From: Alphaproteobacteria bacterium
GTDB taxonomy: Bacteria > Pseudomonadota > Alphaproteobacteria > Caulobacterales > Aquidulcibacteraceae
Reading direction: 5' to 3'
Length of the DNA: 64,000 nt
NCBI GenBank assembly: GCA_030430715.1
Contig: JAUIJZ010000001.1
Span: forward strand, 1 to 64,000
Shown: in pieces, positions 1 to 11,826 of the stretch
Layout: each line of letters opens with the position of its first letter
Position numbering within the stretch: position 1 is the first letter of the stretch
Notes under the pieces: generated by a model
Told to the model about the DNA's origin: nothing
Databases searched by the model: none
What the model saw: the letters and a program-made list of their open reading frames with translations, nothing else
Program-made: the position numbers and the translations under genes

Positions 1-175
1 GCATCCGGGAAAAACGGCCGCTCACAACGGGGCGCGTGAAGCGCGCAAAAGCGCGGTGTGGAGACGCATCGCGCACCCTAAAAAATAAAGCGCGGAGCAC
101 GCGCCCCGCTCCCATCCGGGAGACAAGACAAGCAAACCCGGATCGCCGGACAATGGCGCGCGGGTCGTTCGCGCT

Positions 176-2233
176 CTATCGACCGCGCCGCAAATCCTGC
201 TCCAGCATGATCGGCGTCGGCGTGTCGGCCAGGCGATAGCGATAGACCTGCAAATTCTCCAACACGCGCTGCACGTAATTACGCGTTTCGCCGAACGGAA
301 TGAGCTCAATCCAGTCAACCACATCCACGGAGCTTGAACGAGGATCGCCCCAATCATTGATCCAGCTGCGGGCATTGCCCGAGCCGGCATTGTACGAAGC
401 GATAGCGAGCACGTAGGAGCCGCCAAAATCGTCGACGAGATCGGCGAGGTGCGCCGCGCCCAGCGTCATATTGTATTGCGGATCGGTGGTCAGCGCCGAT
501 CGCTGATAGCTCATCCCTTCGCGGCGCGCCTGCGCTTGCGCGGTTGAAGGAATGAGCTGCATTAGTCCGCGGGCGTTAGCGCTGGAGATGGCGCCCGCAT
601 CGAACTCGCTTTCTTGCCGGATGATCGCGAACACGAACGCAGGCTCGGGCCGGTTGCTCTGGCGTACCACCGGCGGCAGTTCGAGTAGCGGATAGGCGGC
701 GTCGACAGCAACCACGTTGCGGAACAGCCCGGCCTTAGCCGTGCGTAGCGCGGTCCGGTAATAGGATTGCTCGCGCGCCAATTGCGCCAGCAATTCGTGC
801 TCCATCGGATCGTCAAGCGTGTCGTCGAGATAATAGGCGATCGATTCAAAATCACGCTGTGCGCCGACTTCTGACATCAGGCGCAGCGCGCGCACCAATT
901 CACGGCTCTCGAAACGCGAGCGAGCGGTGTCGGATACTTGGCTCGTTTCAGGCAGTGATATGACTGCGCTGCGGTCGCCGCGCGTTGCCGCGAGCTGGCC
1001 GTAATAGGTGAAATTATACTGCGCTGCTTGGGTATAGAAAAGTTCGGCTTCGGCGCGCTGGCCGAGCGCGCTAGCGGCTTCCCCCTGCCAATAAAGCCCG
1101 CGCGAGTGACTGACGGGTGACGAGACATTTTCGCTCAAATGCGCGAAGTGCTCTGCGGCGCGTTGGGGCTGGCTAAGATAGCGCAGCGACAGCCAACCCG
1201 AGAGCCACTCTGCGTCGGCGAAGGCTTCACCGGACGTAAGGCCGTGATTGGATACGAGCTGATATGCCAAGCGCGGATTGCCGGCGCGCAAGGCGCGCGG
1301 CACATAAAGGCGACGTTCTCGGAAGATGTCGTCGCGCGCCGCTTCCGGCGCCAGCGTGGCGTCGATCTCGGCGGCGAGCATCATCGCATCGACCGGTTGG
1401 TTGGTGCGCCGGCGATACTGGACGCGGTCGTACATGAAGCCGGGATTGTTCGTACGCGAGGACGGCACTGCATCCACAGCCGCCTGCATGCCGCGGCGCT
1501 GCCGCGTCTGCATGGCGATGCGCGCGACTGCTACGGCGCGGTCAGCGGAGGAAAGATTCGAATAGAGCCGCTGCGCGGCGGTCCGTTGCCCGCGCCACAA
1601 CAGGATGTCCACGCGGGCGGCGTAGTCTGCGTTGCTGAAGACAGACGAGAATTCATCGCGCGCCCGTTGCTCGGCTGTGCTGGACAGGGAATCCTCGCGC
1701 CAAGCTTGGCGCGCGATTTGGTCTGCCTCTGAACGCTGGCCGGCATCTTTAAGAGCGATGGCAAGCGCGATACGCCCATCGCCGGTAAGAGGTCCGTCAT
1801 CCTGACGCAGGAAGGTGATGCGTTCGCTCGGCGAGAGGCGGGAATCGTAAATGGCCTGCTCGGCGCGTGCGCGCATCGTTGTGCGGCCCGGCCAGTCTTG
1901 CAGGTCATTGAGCGCTTGGCGGATGTCGCTGAAATAGAGTGGCGCGTCATTGGAGGCCGCCCAGCGCCATTGCAGCATCCGGCGCACCAATGGATCGGTT
2001 GCTCTGTCGCGCAGGCTCGCTAGGCCGGTCCAATCGCCATTGGAAGCTGCGGTGAGGCCATCCCGCAGGCGCAGGCGCTCAGGCGCGGCCACCTCGGGCG
2101 GAGGCGTATAGACCACGGCTTCGACTTGGGCTGGTCCCAAGCTGCTTTGCTGCCCAATACTGGACGAAACGAGGAGGCTTGTCGCCGCGAGTGAAATCAC
2201 CGCAACGCCAAAGAGTCTGGAGCCCGCCTGCAT
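176..2233 (-). CDS. lytic murein transglycosylase (Slt70-like)
   Basis: 685-aa ORF; C-terminal 'FAIIRQESEFDAGAISSANARGLMQLIPSTA' and 'IASYNAGSGNARSW' SLT-domain motifs; helical repeat N-terminus with signal peptide. Confidence 0.92.
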   Translation of the reverse strand: MQAGSRLFGVAVISLAATSLLVSSSIGQQSSLGPAQVEAVVYTPPPEVAAPERLRLRDGLTAASNGDWTGLASLRDRATDPLVRRMLQWRWAASNDAPLYFSDIRQALNDLQDWPGRTTMRARAEQAIYDSRLSPSERITFLRQDDGPLTGDGRIALAIALKDAGQRSEADQIARQAWREDSLSSTAEQRARDEFSSVFSNADYAARVDILLWRGQRTAAQRLYSNLSSADRAVAVARIAMQTRQRRGMQAAVDAVPSSRTNNPGFMYDRVQYRRRTNQPVDAMMLAAEIDATLAPEAARDDIFRERRLYVPRALRAGNPRLAYQLVSNHGLTSGEAFADAEWLSGWLSLRYLSQPQRAAEHFAHLSENVSSPVSHSRGLYWQGEAASALGQRAEAELFYTQAAQYNFTYYGQLAATRGDRSAVISLPETSQVSDTARSRFESRELVRALRLMSEVGAQRDFESIAYYLDDTLDDPMEHELLAQLAREQSYYRTALRTAKAGLFRNVVAVDAAYPLLELPPVVRQSNRPEPAFVFAIIRQESEFDAGAISSANARGLMQLIPSTAQAQARREGMSYQRSALTTDPQYNMTLGAAHLADLVDDFGGSYVLAIASYNAGSGNARSWINDWGDPRSSSVDVVDWIELIPFGETRNYVQRVLENLQVYRYRLADTPTPIMLEQDLRRGR

Positions 2234-2361
2234 GACCTACTCCGGTTCGAATCCGCATTGACCCGCACATGGCGAAGCGGGCCGCTATTTAACCTACGCG
2301 AACACTGTGGCAGGAATCGCGCCAACGCCAGCCCGATGGGCACTGATTGGACGCCTCTGCA

Positions 2362-3234
2362 ATGTTTCACGGGTCGATTCCCGCACTCATAACGCCATTT
2401 CGCAACGGAATCGTGGACGAACGGGCGTTCCAGGCGCTCGTCGAGCGCCAGATCACGGAGGGGTCCACCGCCCTTGTCCCCTGCGGCACGACCGGTGAGG
2501 CATCAACACTTACGCTGGAAGAGCACAAACGCGTTGTGGCCCTGTGTATTGAGGCGGCGGCAGGACGGGTTCCGATTATTGCCGGGGCCGGCTCAAACGA
2601 CACAATAGCGGCTATCGAATTGGCTCAAGCGGCGAAGGATGCCGGTGCGGACGCCGCGCTGCTTGTGGCGCCTTATTACAATAAGCCAAGCCAGGACGGG
2701 CTTTTTGCGCATTACAAAGCGATCAGCGAAGCCGTCGACCTGCCGATGGTGATCTATAATGTGCCATCGCGCACCATTGTGGATATCAGCGTGGAAACCA
2801 TGGCGCGGATCTCAAAGCTGCCGAATGTCGTGGGCATTAAGGATGCGAGCGGCGATCTCGCGCGCGTGGCGCGGCACAGCGCTATGTGCGGCGACGGATT
2901 CGCGCAACTGTCGGGCAATGACGACACTGCCGTCGATTTCTGCGTTCTTGGCGGCGTTGGCTGCATTTCCGTTACCGCCAATGTTGCGCCGAAGGCGTGT
3001 GCTGAGGTGCAGGCGGCGCTTAAGCGTGGCGATGTGGCTGCGGCGCGTGCTTTGGACGCTAAGCTGTCCGGCTTGCACAAGATGCTCTTTTGTGAGCCAT
3101 CCCCTGCGCCTGTGAAATACGCCTGTTCCGTTTTGGGATTGGCCGGCGAGGATGTGCGCTTGCCGCTGATCACGTGCAGCCAGGACGCGCGTGAGAAGGT
3201 CGATGCGGCTTTGAAGCAGGCTGAGCTGATCTGA
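2362..3234 (+). CDS. dapA: 4-hydroxy-tetrahydrodipicolinate synthase
   Basis: '[10 protein letters not shown]', 'GTTGEASTL', '[17 protein letters not shown]', 'YNVPSRT', 'GIKDASGD' motifs; ATG at 2362 preferred over TTG at 2347. Confidence 0.95.
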   Translation: MFHGSIPALITPFRNGIVDERAFQALVERQITEGSTALVPCGTTGEASTLTLEEHKRVVALCIEAAAGRVPIIAGAGSNDTIAAIELAQAAKDAGADAALLVAPYYNKPSQDGLFAHYKAISEAVDLPMVIYNVPSRTIVDISVETMARISKLPNVVGIKDASGDLARVARHSAMCGDGFAQLSGNDDTAVDFCVLGGVGCISVTANVAPKACAEVQAALKRGDVAAARALDAKLSGLHKMLFCEPSPAPVKYACSVLGLAGEDVRLPLITCSQDAREKVDAALKQAELI

Positions 3235-3707
3235 TGGCGAAGAAGGCCGATCCGAACCGCAAGCTGGTCGCCGAAAACCGGCGCGCGCGATATGATTATC
3301 TGGTCGAGGAGACGTTCGAGGCGGGCATTCAGCTGCTTGGGACAGAGGTGAAATCGCTCCGTGCGGGGCGCGCTAATATTGCCGAAAGCTATGCAAGCCC
3401 GGAGCGCGGCGAATTGTGGCTCATCAATGCACACATTCCAGAATATGCGCCGGCATCACGCTTCAACCATGAGCCGCGCCGGCCGCGAAAGTTGCTGGTG
3501 CGCTCGCGGGAGTTGCGCAAGCTGATCGGCGCGGTGGAACGCGAAGGCCGCACGCTCGCGCCACTGGAACTTTATTTCAACGAGCGCGGCATCGCCAAGC
3601 TGAAGGTCGCTCTGGCCAGAGGCAAGAAGGCGCACGACAAACGCGCCGCCACTAAAGACCGGGATTGGAAACGTCAGCAGGCGCGCCTGTTGCGGGATCG
3701 CGGCTGA
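3234..3707 (+). CDS. smpB: SsrA-binding protein SmpB
   Basis: '[38 protein letters not shown]' and C-terminal [13 protein letters not shown]. Confidence 0.95.
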   Translation: MAKKADPNRKLVAENRRARYDYLVEETFEAGIQLLGTEVKSLRAGRANIAESYASPERGELWLINAHIPEYAPASRFNHEPRRPRKLLVRSRELRKLIGAVEREGRTLAPLELYFNERGIAKLKVALARGKKAHDKRAATKDRDWKRQQARLLRDRG

Positions 3708-4534
3708 TGCGGGCGGTAAGCCTGCTTGTGGCGCTGGGCCTCGCGGCCTGTGCGCCACAGGACGGCGCGCAAAACGCAGAGCGCGACATGAATGTCTGCG
3801 CGCAGTTCGGGGCGCCGCAGCAGCGTTTGCGTGCCTGTTCAGCATTGGCCGCCAATGCCGACGCACCAATAGAGTATCGCGTTCGTGCGTTGATCGAACG
3901 CGGCGTGCTTCGTATCGAGATGGCTCAGTATGCGCGCGGCATTGCCGATCTCGGCCGCGCCTTGCGTCTCGATTCGCGCAGCACGCGGGCTTTGGTCGAG
4001 CGGGGCATGGCGCATCGGGATCGCGGCGCCTTTGAAGCCGCTGTCCGGGACTTTGACGCGGCGCTGCGCTTGGATCCGCATCTGCAGGTCGCGTTGACTG
4101 CACGCGAGCAGTCGCTCGCGGGCGCCGCCGGCGCCTTCAGTGTAGAGCTGGATCGGCTGAGCCGCGCCATCGCCGCCGCGCCCGACGATTCCATGCTGCT
4201 GAACAATCGCTGCTGGGTGCGCGCCATAAACGGGCGCGAGTTGGAACTTGCTTTGGCCGATTGCGATGAATCGCTGCGCATCGAGCCGAACAGCGCCGCC
4301 GTGCACGACAGCCGCGGGCTCGTGAACCTCAAGCTTGAACGCTATGAGGCCGCGCTGGCGGATTATGATGCGGCGATCGCGATCGATCCCGGTGTGGCGC
4401 ATTATTCGTTTGGCCGAGGCGCTGCGCTGGTGGCGTTGGGGCGTGAGGATGAAGGCCGCGCGGTTTTAGCGGAGGCGTCCGCGCAGGATGAGCTCGTCGC
4501 TGGCCTTTACGCGAGCTACGGCGTTACGCCATAG
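3707..4534 (+). CDS. TPR-repeat lipoprotein
   Basis: Lipobox 'LGLAACAP' after ATG at 3707 (TGATG overlap with smpB stop); several TPR-like repeats. Confidence 0.75.
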   Translation: MRAVSLLVALGLAACAPQDGAQNAERDMNVCAQFGAPQQRLRACSALAANADAPIEYRVRALIERGVLRIEMAQYARGIADLGRALRLDSRSTRALVERGMAHRDRGAFEAAVRDFDAALRLDPHLQVALTAREQSLAGAAGAFSVELDRLSRAIAAAPDDSMLLNNRCWVRAINGRELELALADCDESLRIEPNSAAVHDSRGLVNLKLERYEAALADYDAAIAIDPGVAHYSFGRGAALVALGREDEGRAVLAEASAQDELVAGLYASYGVTP

Positions 4535-5178
4535 GCCAATTGCTTAGCGCGCTTCATCACTGCTTCGAACATCTCTGTCGTCAGCCGCCGCGTTTGCGTG
4601 TTGTAGCGCGAGCAATGATAGGACGAGATCAGCACGCGTCCTTGCGGCAACTCCGCTTCGCAGGCGTGGGCGAATTTGGCGTGCGACGGTTTCAGATCGT
4701 GCGCGCGCAGCACGCTTTCATGTGCGATCGAGCCTAGCGCAAGAATGGCGCGGGCTTGCTTGGAGGCGGCGATGCGCGCGCGCAGAAAATCGCGGCATGT
4801 CGCGATCTCCGCCGGCGTTGGTTTGTTTTCCGGCGGCGCGCAACGTACCGCATTGGTGATCATCGCGCCCTTCAGTGTGAAGCCGTCTTTTGGGTCGGCG
4901 CGATACTCCCCTTCCGCCAGACCGAGTTTCTTTAGCGTGCCGTAGAGCAGGTCGCCGGCATAATCGCCTGTAAAAGGCCGGCCCGTGCGGTTGGCGCCCA
5001 TGCGCCCAGGCGCGAGACCGACGATGAGCAGGCGGGCTTTGGGATCGCCGAAAGAGGGCGCGGCGCCATTGAACCAATCTGGTTCAGCGCGCGCGTTCGC
5101 CTCCCGGTACGCGACCAGGCGCGGGCAGAGCGGGCAATCTTTCGGCGCTTCGGCGGGGACGTCTGTGCTGATCTTCAT
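4516..5178 (-). CDS. uracil-DNA glycosylase, type 5 (UDGb-like)
   Basis: 'CPLCPRLVAYRE' Fe-S cysteines and 'GLAPGRMGANRTGRPFTGDYAG' family-5 motif; start chosen at MKISTD. Confidence 0.85.
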   Translation of the reverse strand: MKISTDVPAEAPKDCPLCPRLVAYREANARAEPDWFNGAAPSFGDPKARLLIVGLAPGRMGANRTGRPFTGDYAGDLLYGTLKKLGLAEGEYRADPKDGFTLKGAMITNAVRCAPPENKPTPAEIATCRDFLRARIAASKQARAILALGSIAHESVLRAHDLKPSHAKFAHACEAELPQGRVLISSYHCSRYNTQTRRLTTEMFEAVMKRAKQLAYGVTP

Positions 5179-5219
5179 GGCAGTCTCCGGGTGTAGTAGA
5201 AGGCGCACGGTTTGAAAGC

Positions 5220-5777
5220 ATGCCGATGACATCGCCTAGCGCCCCGAGCGACCGAGCTTTTATTGCCCTCGGCGCCAATCTGCCTTTCGCGGGTATGACG
5301 CCTGCGGCGACCCTGGCGCGGGCAAGTGCGGCTTTGCGTGAGGCGGGGCTTGAGGCGAGGGCGTTCTCGTCGCTCTGGGAGACCCCCGCCTGGCCGCCGA
5401 GTGACCAACCCCCGTATGTGAACGCGGTGATCGAAGTGGACGCGGCAGGGCTGAAGCCGGAGCCGCTTTATGACGTGCTGCGCCGGGTCGAGACGCAGTT
5501 TGGCCGAGAGCGCCGCACGCGGTGGGACGCCCGCACGCTGGATCTCGATATCCTGGCCATCGATGGCTTCGTGGGCAGCTTTGGGGCGCTGACGCTCCCC
5601 CATCCCCGCATGCACGATCGGGCTTTCGTGTTGGCGCCCCTGGCGGAGATCGCCCCGGACTGGTCCCATCCGGTTTTGGGTAGGACGGCTGCGGAATTGC
5701 TCTTGGCATTGCCGCAGGGGCAACATTTCAGTCGTCTGGAGGCCCAATTAGCGGGGGAATCCTCTGGGCCTGACTGA
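5220..5777 (+). CDS. folK: 2-amino-4-hydroxy-6-hydroxymethyldihydropteridine pyrophosphokinase
   Basis: 'FIALGANL', 'RWDARTLDLDILAIDG', 'PHPRMHDRAFVLAPL' HPPK motifs. Confidence 0.93.
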   Translation: MPMTSPSAPSDRAFIALGANLPFAGMTPAATLARASAALREAGLEARAFSSLWETPAWPPSDQPPYVNAVIEVDAAGLKPEPLYDVLRRVETQFGRERRTRWDARTLDLDILAIDGFVGSFGALTLPHPRMHDRAFVLAPLAEIAPDWSHPVLGRTAAELLLALPQGQHFSRLEAQLAGESSGPD

Positions 5778-5863
5778 CATGCTGCGGCTCTTCGCATTGC
5801 GAAATGGGCTGGAACCGATTAGGTAGAACGCTAAATTCGCTCAACGCCCGAGAAGGATAAGCC

Positions 5864-6214
5864 TTGGCCCGCGTCACCGTCGAAGATTGCGTCGATAAGA
5901 TTCCGAACCGGTTCTCGCTGGTGCTTCTTTCCGCGCACCGCGCCCGCTCGATTTCGTCTGGCGCCGAGCCTCTGGTTGAGCGGGACCGCGATAAAGATCC
6001 GGTCGTGGCGCTGCGTGAGATCGCAGATTCCGCGATTGGCCCGGAAGAACTCCGCGATTCTTACGTGATGCTCTACCAAGACGTGCAACCGGCGGCGCAG
6101 GCCGAAGATGAGCAAGACCGCGCCGCCCTGGCCGCGCCGGTAGAGACGAGCGAAGAGGACGTCCTGCGCGCGCTCCAGCAAGAAGCCGAAGCCCAGCGCG
6201 ACGAACGGTATTAA
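5864..6214 (+). CDS. rpoZ: DNA-directed RNA polymerase subunit omega
   Basis: '[28 protein letters not shown]' omega signature; TTG start; immediately upstream of rsh. Confidence 0.95.
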   Translation: MARVTVEDCVDKIPNRFSLVLLSAHRARSISSGAEPLVERDRDKDPVVALREIADSAIGPEELRDSYVMLYQDVQPAAQAEDEQDRAALAAPVETSEEDVLRALQQEAEAQRDERY

Positions 6215-6218
6215 GCCC

Positions 6219-8453
6219 ATGGCCGGCGGTGACGCTGTCGCCGCCAAAGTCCCGGCGGGCGCCGCGGCGCCTGCCGAGACTCCTGCGCGCACGCGGTTTC
6301 TCCGTCAGTTTGAACTCGTCGAGCGCATGCGCGCCTACGATCCGTCTCTTGATGAGGCGCTGATCAATCGCGCCTATGTCTATGCCACGGCAAAGCATGG
6401 CACGCAGAAGCGTCATTCAGGCGATCCCTATTTTGCGCACCCTATCGAGGTTGCGGGGATACTGACGGAATACAAGCTCGACGCCGCCACCATTGCGGCG
6501 GGGTTGTTGCACGACACGATCGAGGACACAGACGCCACACGCGAAGAGATCGAAGCCATGTTCGGCTCGCTAGTGGCTGATCTGGTGGAAGGCGTCACAA
6601 AGCTCTCACAGCTTGAGATGCAGTCGGAAGAGAACAAGCAGGCGCAAAATCTGCAGAAGTTCATTCTGGCGATGTCCAAGGACGTGCGGGTGCTGCTCGT
6701 TAAACTCGCGGACCGCCTGCATAACATGCGAACGTTGCGGCATATTCCAAAGGCTGAAAAGCGCCGCCGCATCGCGCTCGAGACCCTGGAGATTTACGGT
6801 CCTTTGGCGCGGCGCACCGGCATGGAAAAGATGGCGCGTGAACTGGAAAGTTTGGCTTTCCACGAGGCTTTTCCAGAAGCTGAGACAGCGATCAACGCGC
6901 GCCTTGAACAGCTTCGGGCTGAAAAGGGTGCGAATGTCGCCAATGTCTCACAAACAATAACCGAGTTGTTCGAGTTCGCTGGCATTGATGCGCGTGTCTA
7001 TGGGCGGGAAAAGCAAGTCTATTCGATCTGGCGCAAGTTACAGCGCAAGAGCGTCGAATTCTCAGATCTCGCGGATGTCTATGCATTTCGCGTGATCGTG
7101 CAAAAGCCGGACGATTGCTACCGTGCGCTCGGCTTGATCCATCAGACGTGGCGTTGCGTTCCCGACCAATTGGAAGATTACATCTCTAATCCAAAACCGA
7201 ATGGCTATCGCTCGATCCATACGACCGTGATCGGCCCGGGCAATGTCCGCGTTGAAATTCAGATACGCACCGAGGAGATGGACAAGCTTGCCGAAGTCGG
7301 CGTCGCTGCGCACTGGCGTTATAAGAACGAGAGCTATGGGTTCGATGAAGAGCTTGCCGCATCAGCCGGGCTTGATGCGCGTGAGGCGACGCGCGCGTTG
7401 TTGGAAATTGCCGAGCACGGCGGAGGCGCCGAAGAATTCCTCGAACACGCAAAGCTCGAAATGTATTCCGATCACGTGTTCGCCTTCACGCCGAAGGGCA
7501 CGCTGATTGCGTTGCCGCAAGGTGCGACCCCCCTCGACTTTGCTTATGCGGTGCATTCCGGCATTGGCGACCGATGCGTCGGTGTCAAAGTAAACGGCGT
7601 TGAGCAGCCCCTGCGCGCAAAGCTTCGCAATGGCGACGTGGTGGAAATCATTACCGGTGAGCGGGTTGCGCCGGTGCCGGGCTACGATTCTCTGACCAAG
7701 ACAGGCCGCGCCAAGTCAGCGCAACGGCGCCTTGAGCGCCAAGCGCGCCGTGAAGAATTTTCCCGGCTCGGCCGAGATCTCGTTGCGCATGCGCTGCATC
7801 GTTATGGTCACGAACTTGCGGAAACGGCGCTGAAGGAAGCCGCAGAGCGTTTGGGGCGCCACGATGAGGAAGAATTGTTCGTCGCGGTGGGCGAAGGGTC
7901 TCTAAAGGCTGCTGCGGTCGCGGTGGCGGCGTTTCCTGGGCTTGAGGATAAGGTTCGCAAAGACGCCGAGCGCAAGCCGATGGAGGCCGAGAAGGCCAAG
8001 TTATATGTGCGCGGCGGTGATCTTACGCCTGGTGTCGCGTTGCATTTCGCTTCTTGCTGCACGCCTATTCCTGGTGATCGCATTGTGGGCGTACACGAGG
8101 CCGGCAAGGGCGTGATGATCCACACGATTGATTGCGAGAATCTCGAGGCGTTGGAAGATGCGGGCGGCGCCTGGATCGACCTTGCTTGGACGCCTACCGC
8201 CTTGCACCGGACACTCGCGGTCGGCCGCATCCATGCAACCGTTGAGAATAAGCGCGGCGTGCTCGGCGATCTTTCGCGCATTATCGCTGAGCATGAGGGC
8301 GACATCCTCAATTTGCGCATGGCTGATCGCAGCAGCGATTTCTTCGACATGGTGTTCGACATTGAAGTTGCCGATGCGCGGCACCTCACCAACATTCTTG
8401 CGGCGATGCGCACCAGCAAAGCTGTGAAGGGCGTCGAACGCGTTCGCGGATGA
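6219..8453 (+). CDS. spoT: bifunctional (p)ppGpp synthetase/hydrolase (Rsh/SpoT)
   Basis: HD motif 'LLHDTIEDT', synthetase motif '[11 protein letters not shown]', TGS and ACT domains. Confidence 0.95.
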   Translation: MAGGDAVAAKVPAGAAAPAETPARTRFLRQFELVERMRAYDPSLDEALINRAYVYATAKHGTQKRHSGDPYFAHPIEVAGILTEYKLDAATIAAGLLHDTIEDTDATREEIEAMFGSLVADLVEGVTKLSQLEMQSEENKQAQNLQKFILAMSKDVRVLLVKLADRLHNMRTLRHIPKAEKRRRIALETLEIYGPLARRTGMEKMARELESLAFHEAFPEAETAINARLEQLRAEKGANVANVSQTITELFEFAGIDARVYGREKQVYSIWRKLQRKSVEFSDLADVYAFRVIVQKPDDCYRALGLIHQTWRCVPDQLEDYISNPKPNGYRSIHTTVIGPGNVRVEIQIRTEEMDKLAEVGVAAHWRYKNESYGFDEELAASAGLDAREATRALLEIAEHGGGAEEFLEHAKLEMYSDHVFAFTPKGTLIALPQGATPLDFAYAVHSGIGDRCVGVKVNGVEQPLRAKLRNGDVVEIITGERVAPVPGYDSLTKTGRAKSAQRRLERQARREEFSRLGRDLVAHALHRYGHELAETALKEAAERLGRHDEEELFVAVGEGSLKAAAVAVAAFPGLEDKVRKDAERKPMEAEKAKLYVRGGDLTPGVALHFASCCTPIPGDRIVGVHEAGKGVMIHTIDCENLEALEDAGGAWIDLAWTPTALHRTLAVGRIHATVENKRGVLGDLSRIIAEHEGDILNLRMADRSSDFFDMVFDIEVADARHLTNILAAMRTSKAVKGVERVRG

Positions 8454-8475
8454 CGTCGCATCCAACAACCGATAC

Positions 8476-9069
8476 ATGGAAGCCATGAATCAAGATCAGG
8501 TGCTCGACGAATTCCGCGCCGCCGGCGCGCTGCTGGAAGGACATTTCGTCCTCTCCTCCGGGCTCCACTCGCCTGTCTTTTTCCAGAAGAACGCAGTGTT
8601 CATGGATCCGGCCCTGACCGAGCGCCTTTGCAAGGCGCTGGCGGAAAAGGCGCGCGCGGCGTTCGGGAATATCGATGCGGTCGTGTCGCCGGCGGTTGGC
8701 GCCATCATTCCCGGATACGAAACGGCGCGTCATCTTGGCGCGCGGGCGATGTTCGTTGAGCGCGAAAAGGGCGAGTTCCAATTGCGGCGCGGGTTCGAGA
8801 TCAAGCCTGGCGAGCGCGTGTTGATGGTGGAGGATGTTGTCACCACCGGGCTTTCCTCACGCGAATGTCTGGATGCAATCCGGGGGCATCCCGGCGAATT
8901 GGTCGGGGCCGCATGCCTGATCGACCGTTCAGGCGGCAAAGCAGACATCGGCGCCAAATTAGTTGCGCTCGCACAAGTGACGGCGCCTGCTTACCCGGCC
9001 GATCAATTGCCGCCAGAGCTTGCCGCGATCCCCGCAATCAAGCCGGGCAGCCGAGGCCTCGCGGCATGA
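8476..9069 (+). CDS. pyrE: orotate phosphoribosyltransferase
   Basis: '[17 protein letters not shown]', PRPP-binding '[14 protein letters not shown]'. Confidence 0.93.
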   Translation: MEAMNQDQVLDEFRAAGALLEGHFVLSSGLHSPVFFQKNAVFMDPALTERLCKALAEKARAAFGNIDAVVSPAVGAIIPGYETARHLGARAMFVEREKGEFQLRRGFEIKPGERVLMVEDVVTTGLSSRECLDAIRGHPGELVGAACLIDRSGGKADIGAKLVALAQVTAPAYPADQLPPELAAIPAIKPGSRGLAA

Positions 9070-9821
9070 ACAGGCTACGGCTTGGCGTGAATATCGATCA
9101 CGTCGCCACGATCCGAAATGCGCGGGACGTCTCCTACCCAGACCCGATGCGCGCGGCGATCATCGCACTTGAAGCGGGCGCAGATGGCGTTACCGCGCAT
9201 CTGCGCGAAGACCGCCGGCACATCTCCGATACTGATATTGTACGCCTTTCCGCGATGCTTCGTGAACGCGGGCAGCCGTTGAATCTGGAAATGGCGGTCA
9301 CGTCCGAGATGCTCGACATCGCGCTCAAGCATCGTCCGCATGCGGTCTGTCTTGTTCCTGAGCGCCGTGAAGAGCGCACCACTGAAGGCGGCCTGGACGT
9401 GGCGCAGGGACACAATTGGATCGCGCCTTTTGTCACTAAGCTGCGCGACGCAGGCAGCCGCGTGTCGCTCTTTGTCGGCGCGGATCCGCATCAGATCGAA
9501 GCGGCTAGTCGCACAGGGGCTCAAGTTGTTGAGTTGCACACCGGCGCCTATTGCGATGCCGTCCGGGAAGGTGATCGCAACGCGGCGGAAACTCTACTGA
9601 TAGCCCTGGGGCAAGCGGCGGCGCAGGCCGAGCGACTGGGGCTCGAGGTCCACGCCGGCCACGGCATCGATTATGAGACTGTCGCGCCGGTTGCCGCCAT
9701 TCCACAGGTGGCTGAGCTCAATATTGGACATTTCCTGGTCGGCGAGGCGATCTTCACCGGTCTGGCGGCGGCGGTGGTGGAGATGCGCCGGCGCATGGAT
9801 GAGGCGCGGAGGGCGGCATGA
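9066..9821 (+). CDS. pdxJ: pyridoxine 5'-phosphate synthase
   Basis: '[24 protein letters not shown]' start at 9066 (the ORF track extends upstream to 8865); 'GHGIDYETV', '[14 protein letters not shown]'. Confidence 0.95.
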   Translation: MNRLRLGVNIDHVATIRNARDVSYPDPMRAAIIALEAGADGVTAHLREDRRHISDTDIVRLSAMLRERGQPLNLEMAVTSEMLDIALKHRPHAVCLVPERREERTTEGGLDVAQGHNWIAPFVTKLRDAGSRVSLFVGADPHQIEAASRTGAQVVELHTGAYCDAVREGDRNAAETLLIALGQAAAQAERLGLEVHAGHGIDYETVAPVAAIPQVAELNIGHFLVGEAIFTGLAAAVVEMRRRMDEARRAA

Positions 9822-10243
9822 TCCTGGGCATCGGCTCCGATATCGTTCAGATTCCGCGTATCGAGCAGACACTGGAGCGTTTTGGCGAACGGTTCATCTC
9901 GCGCATCTATACTGAGATTGAGCGCAAGCGAGCCGACCGGAGGCCCAATCAGCGGGCCGACACGTACGCCAAGCGCTTTGCGGCCAAGGAGGCATGCTCC
10001 AAAGCCCTAGGTACAGGATTGAAAAAAGGGGTCTTTTGGCGCGATATGGGAGTGACCAACCTGCCTAGCGGGCAGCCCACGATGGCGTTGACAGGGGGAG
10101 CGGCAAGACGTTTGGCAGAGTTGACGCCGCCGGGGTTTCAACCGCACATCCACGTGAGCCTGACGGACGACTACCCTTTAGCTGTCGCCTTTGTCATCAT
10201 TTCGGCGGAGTTAGATCCGATGCAGGCCAGGGCGGGACGTTGA
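9818..10243 (+). CDS. acpS: holo-[acyl-carrier-protein] synthase
   Basis: '[16 protein letters not shown]', '[15 protein letters not shown]'. Confidence 0.95.
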   Translation: MILGIGSDIVQIPRIEQTLERFGERFISRIYTEIERKRADRRPNQRADTYAKRFAAKEACSKALGTGLKKGVFWRDMGVTNLPSGQPTMALTGGAARRLAELTPPGFQPHIHVSLTDDYPLAVAFVIISAELDPMQARAGR

Positions 10244-10352
10244 GCATCGGATTTCGGGACCGATTCGGAACGGTCAAACCCTTACTGAAACCAGTTTTTG
10301 ACCGACGCGCCGCGGCCAGCAAAAAGCTGACCCGGCCACGAGCGAGAAACGC

Positions 10353-11111
10353 ATGAGCATGTCGTCAACGTCGTCCTCTAGCCCCGCCATGAGCGATTTT
10401 TGGGAAAACGTACGCACAATCCTGTACGCGCTGGCGCTAGCCATGGTGCTGCGCTTCACCATTGCCCAGCCGTTCCGTATTCCCTCCGGCTCTATGCAAC
10501 CGACATTGGAGATCGGTGATTATATTGTCGTGACCAAGTGGTCGTACGGATATGGGCGCTTCTCGTTTGCACCCCTTGAGGGATTGCTGCCGCATGGCCG
10601 ATTGTTCGCGCGCGATCCGCAACGTGGCGAGGTCGTGGTGTTCCGCCCGCCGCATGAGCCAAATCGCGATTTCATCAAGCGTGTTGTTGGGATGCCAGGC
10701 GATCGGATTCAAATGATCGACGGCGTACTGCATATCAATGGTGCGCCGGTGCAGATGGATTCGCTCGGAACGATCGACTTTGAGAACGGTGATGGCTTTG
10801 TGGAACGTATCCCTGCCTATCGCGAAACGTTGCCGGGAGGCGTGAGTCACACGATCTTCGACCGCAACCCGCGCAGCGAACTCGACAATACGCGCGAAGT
10901 GACAGTGCCTGATGGCCACTTCTTCATGATGGGCGACGACCGGGATTTCTCAGACGATAGCCGGCGTTCGGTTGGCTTCGTTCCGCGTGAGAATCTCGTC
11001 GGACCGGCGCGATTCGTTGTGGCCTCGTTCGATCACACGACAAGCCTGCTGATGCCTTGGACTCTGTTTACCGGCTTCCGCGCCGATCGATTCTTTAAAC
11101 CGGTTGAATGA
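10353..11111 (+). CDS. lepB: signal peptidase I
   Basis: 'FRIPSGSMQPTLEIGDYIVV', 'FIKRVVGMPGD', 'FMMGDDRDFSDDSR'; start may be internal. Confidence 0.93.
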   Translation: MSMSSTSSSSPAMSDFWENVRTILYALALAMVLRFTIAQPFRIPSGSMQPTLEIGDYIVVTKWSYGYGRFSFAPLEGLLPHGRLFARDPQRGEVVVFRPPHEPNRDFIKRVVGMPGDRIQMIDGVLHINGAPVQMDSLGTIDFENGDGFVERIPAYRETLPGGVSHTIFDRNPRSELDNTREVTVPDGHFFMMGDDRDFSDDSRRSVGFVPRENLVGPARFVVASFDHTTSLLMPWTLFTGFRADRFFKPVE

Positions 11112-11826
11112 TGCGATGAGCAAACCGGGCGGCGGCAAGGAGAACGCCCGGCTCGACGCGCTCGAACAGCGTATCGGCCACGTCTTCAAAAATCGTGCTT
11201 TGCTGCGCGAGGCTATGACCCATGCGAGCGCGCTTGACGGCAAGCGTGGTGGCGTCGGCTCATATGACCGCCTAGAATTTCTCGGCGATCGGGTGCTGGG
11301 CATGATCGTTGCCGAGCGCCTGTTGCATGAGCATGAGGACGATGAAGAAGGTGAACTGGCGCCGCGCTTCAATGCATTGGTGAATAAGCACGCATGCGCC
11401 CGCGCCGCCCGCGCCGCGGATTTGGGTGACGCTGTCATTCTCTCTCCTTCCGAAGAATCGAGTGGCGGGCGTGGCAAGGACGCGATCCTTGCCGATTTGT
11501 GTGAGTCCGTGATCGCGGCGCTCTATCTCGACGCTGGCATGGAGAGTGCGCGCTCTTTTATCACCAAATTTTGGGGCGATGCGTTTGACGCCATGGAAGA
11601 TGCGCCGCGCGACGCCAAAACAGCGCTGCAGGAATGGGCAGCGGCGCGAAAGTTGAATCTGAGCTACCATGTCGTGGATCAATCCGGCCCTGAGCACGCG
11701 CCAAGGTTTGTCGTGGATGCGGCCGTTGAAGGCTTTGCACCGGCGCGCGGTGAAGGCGGATCGAAGCGTGCAGCACAGCGTGCCGCGGCGGCGGCGTTCT
11801 TGAGGGAGCGCGGCATTCATGGCTGA
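11104..11826 (+). CDS. rnc: ribonuclease III
   Basis: 'YDRLEFLGDRVLGMI' RNase III motif and C-terminal dsRBD; start may be 11116. Confidence 0.93.
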   Translation: MNDAMSKPGGGKENARLDALEQRIGHVFKNRALLREAMTHASALDGKRGGVGSYDRLEFLGDRVLGMIVAERLLHEHEDDEEGELAPRFNALVNKHACARAARAADLGDAVILSPSEESSGGRGKDAILADLCESVIAALYLDAGMESARSFITKFWGDAFDAMEDAPRDAKTALQEWAAARKLNLSYHVVDQSGPEHAPRFVVDAAVEGFAPARGEGGSKRAAQRAAAAAFLRERGIHG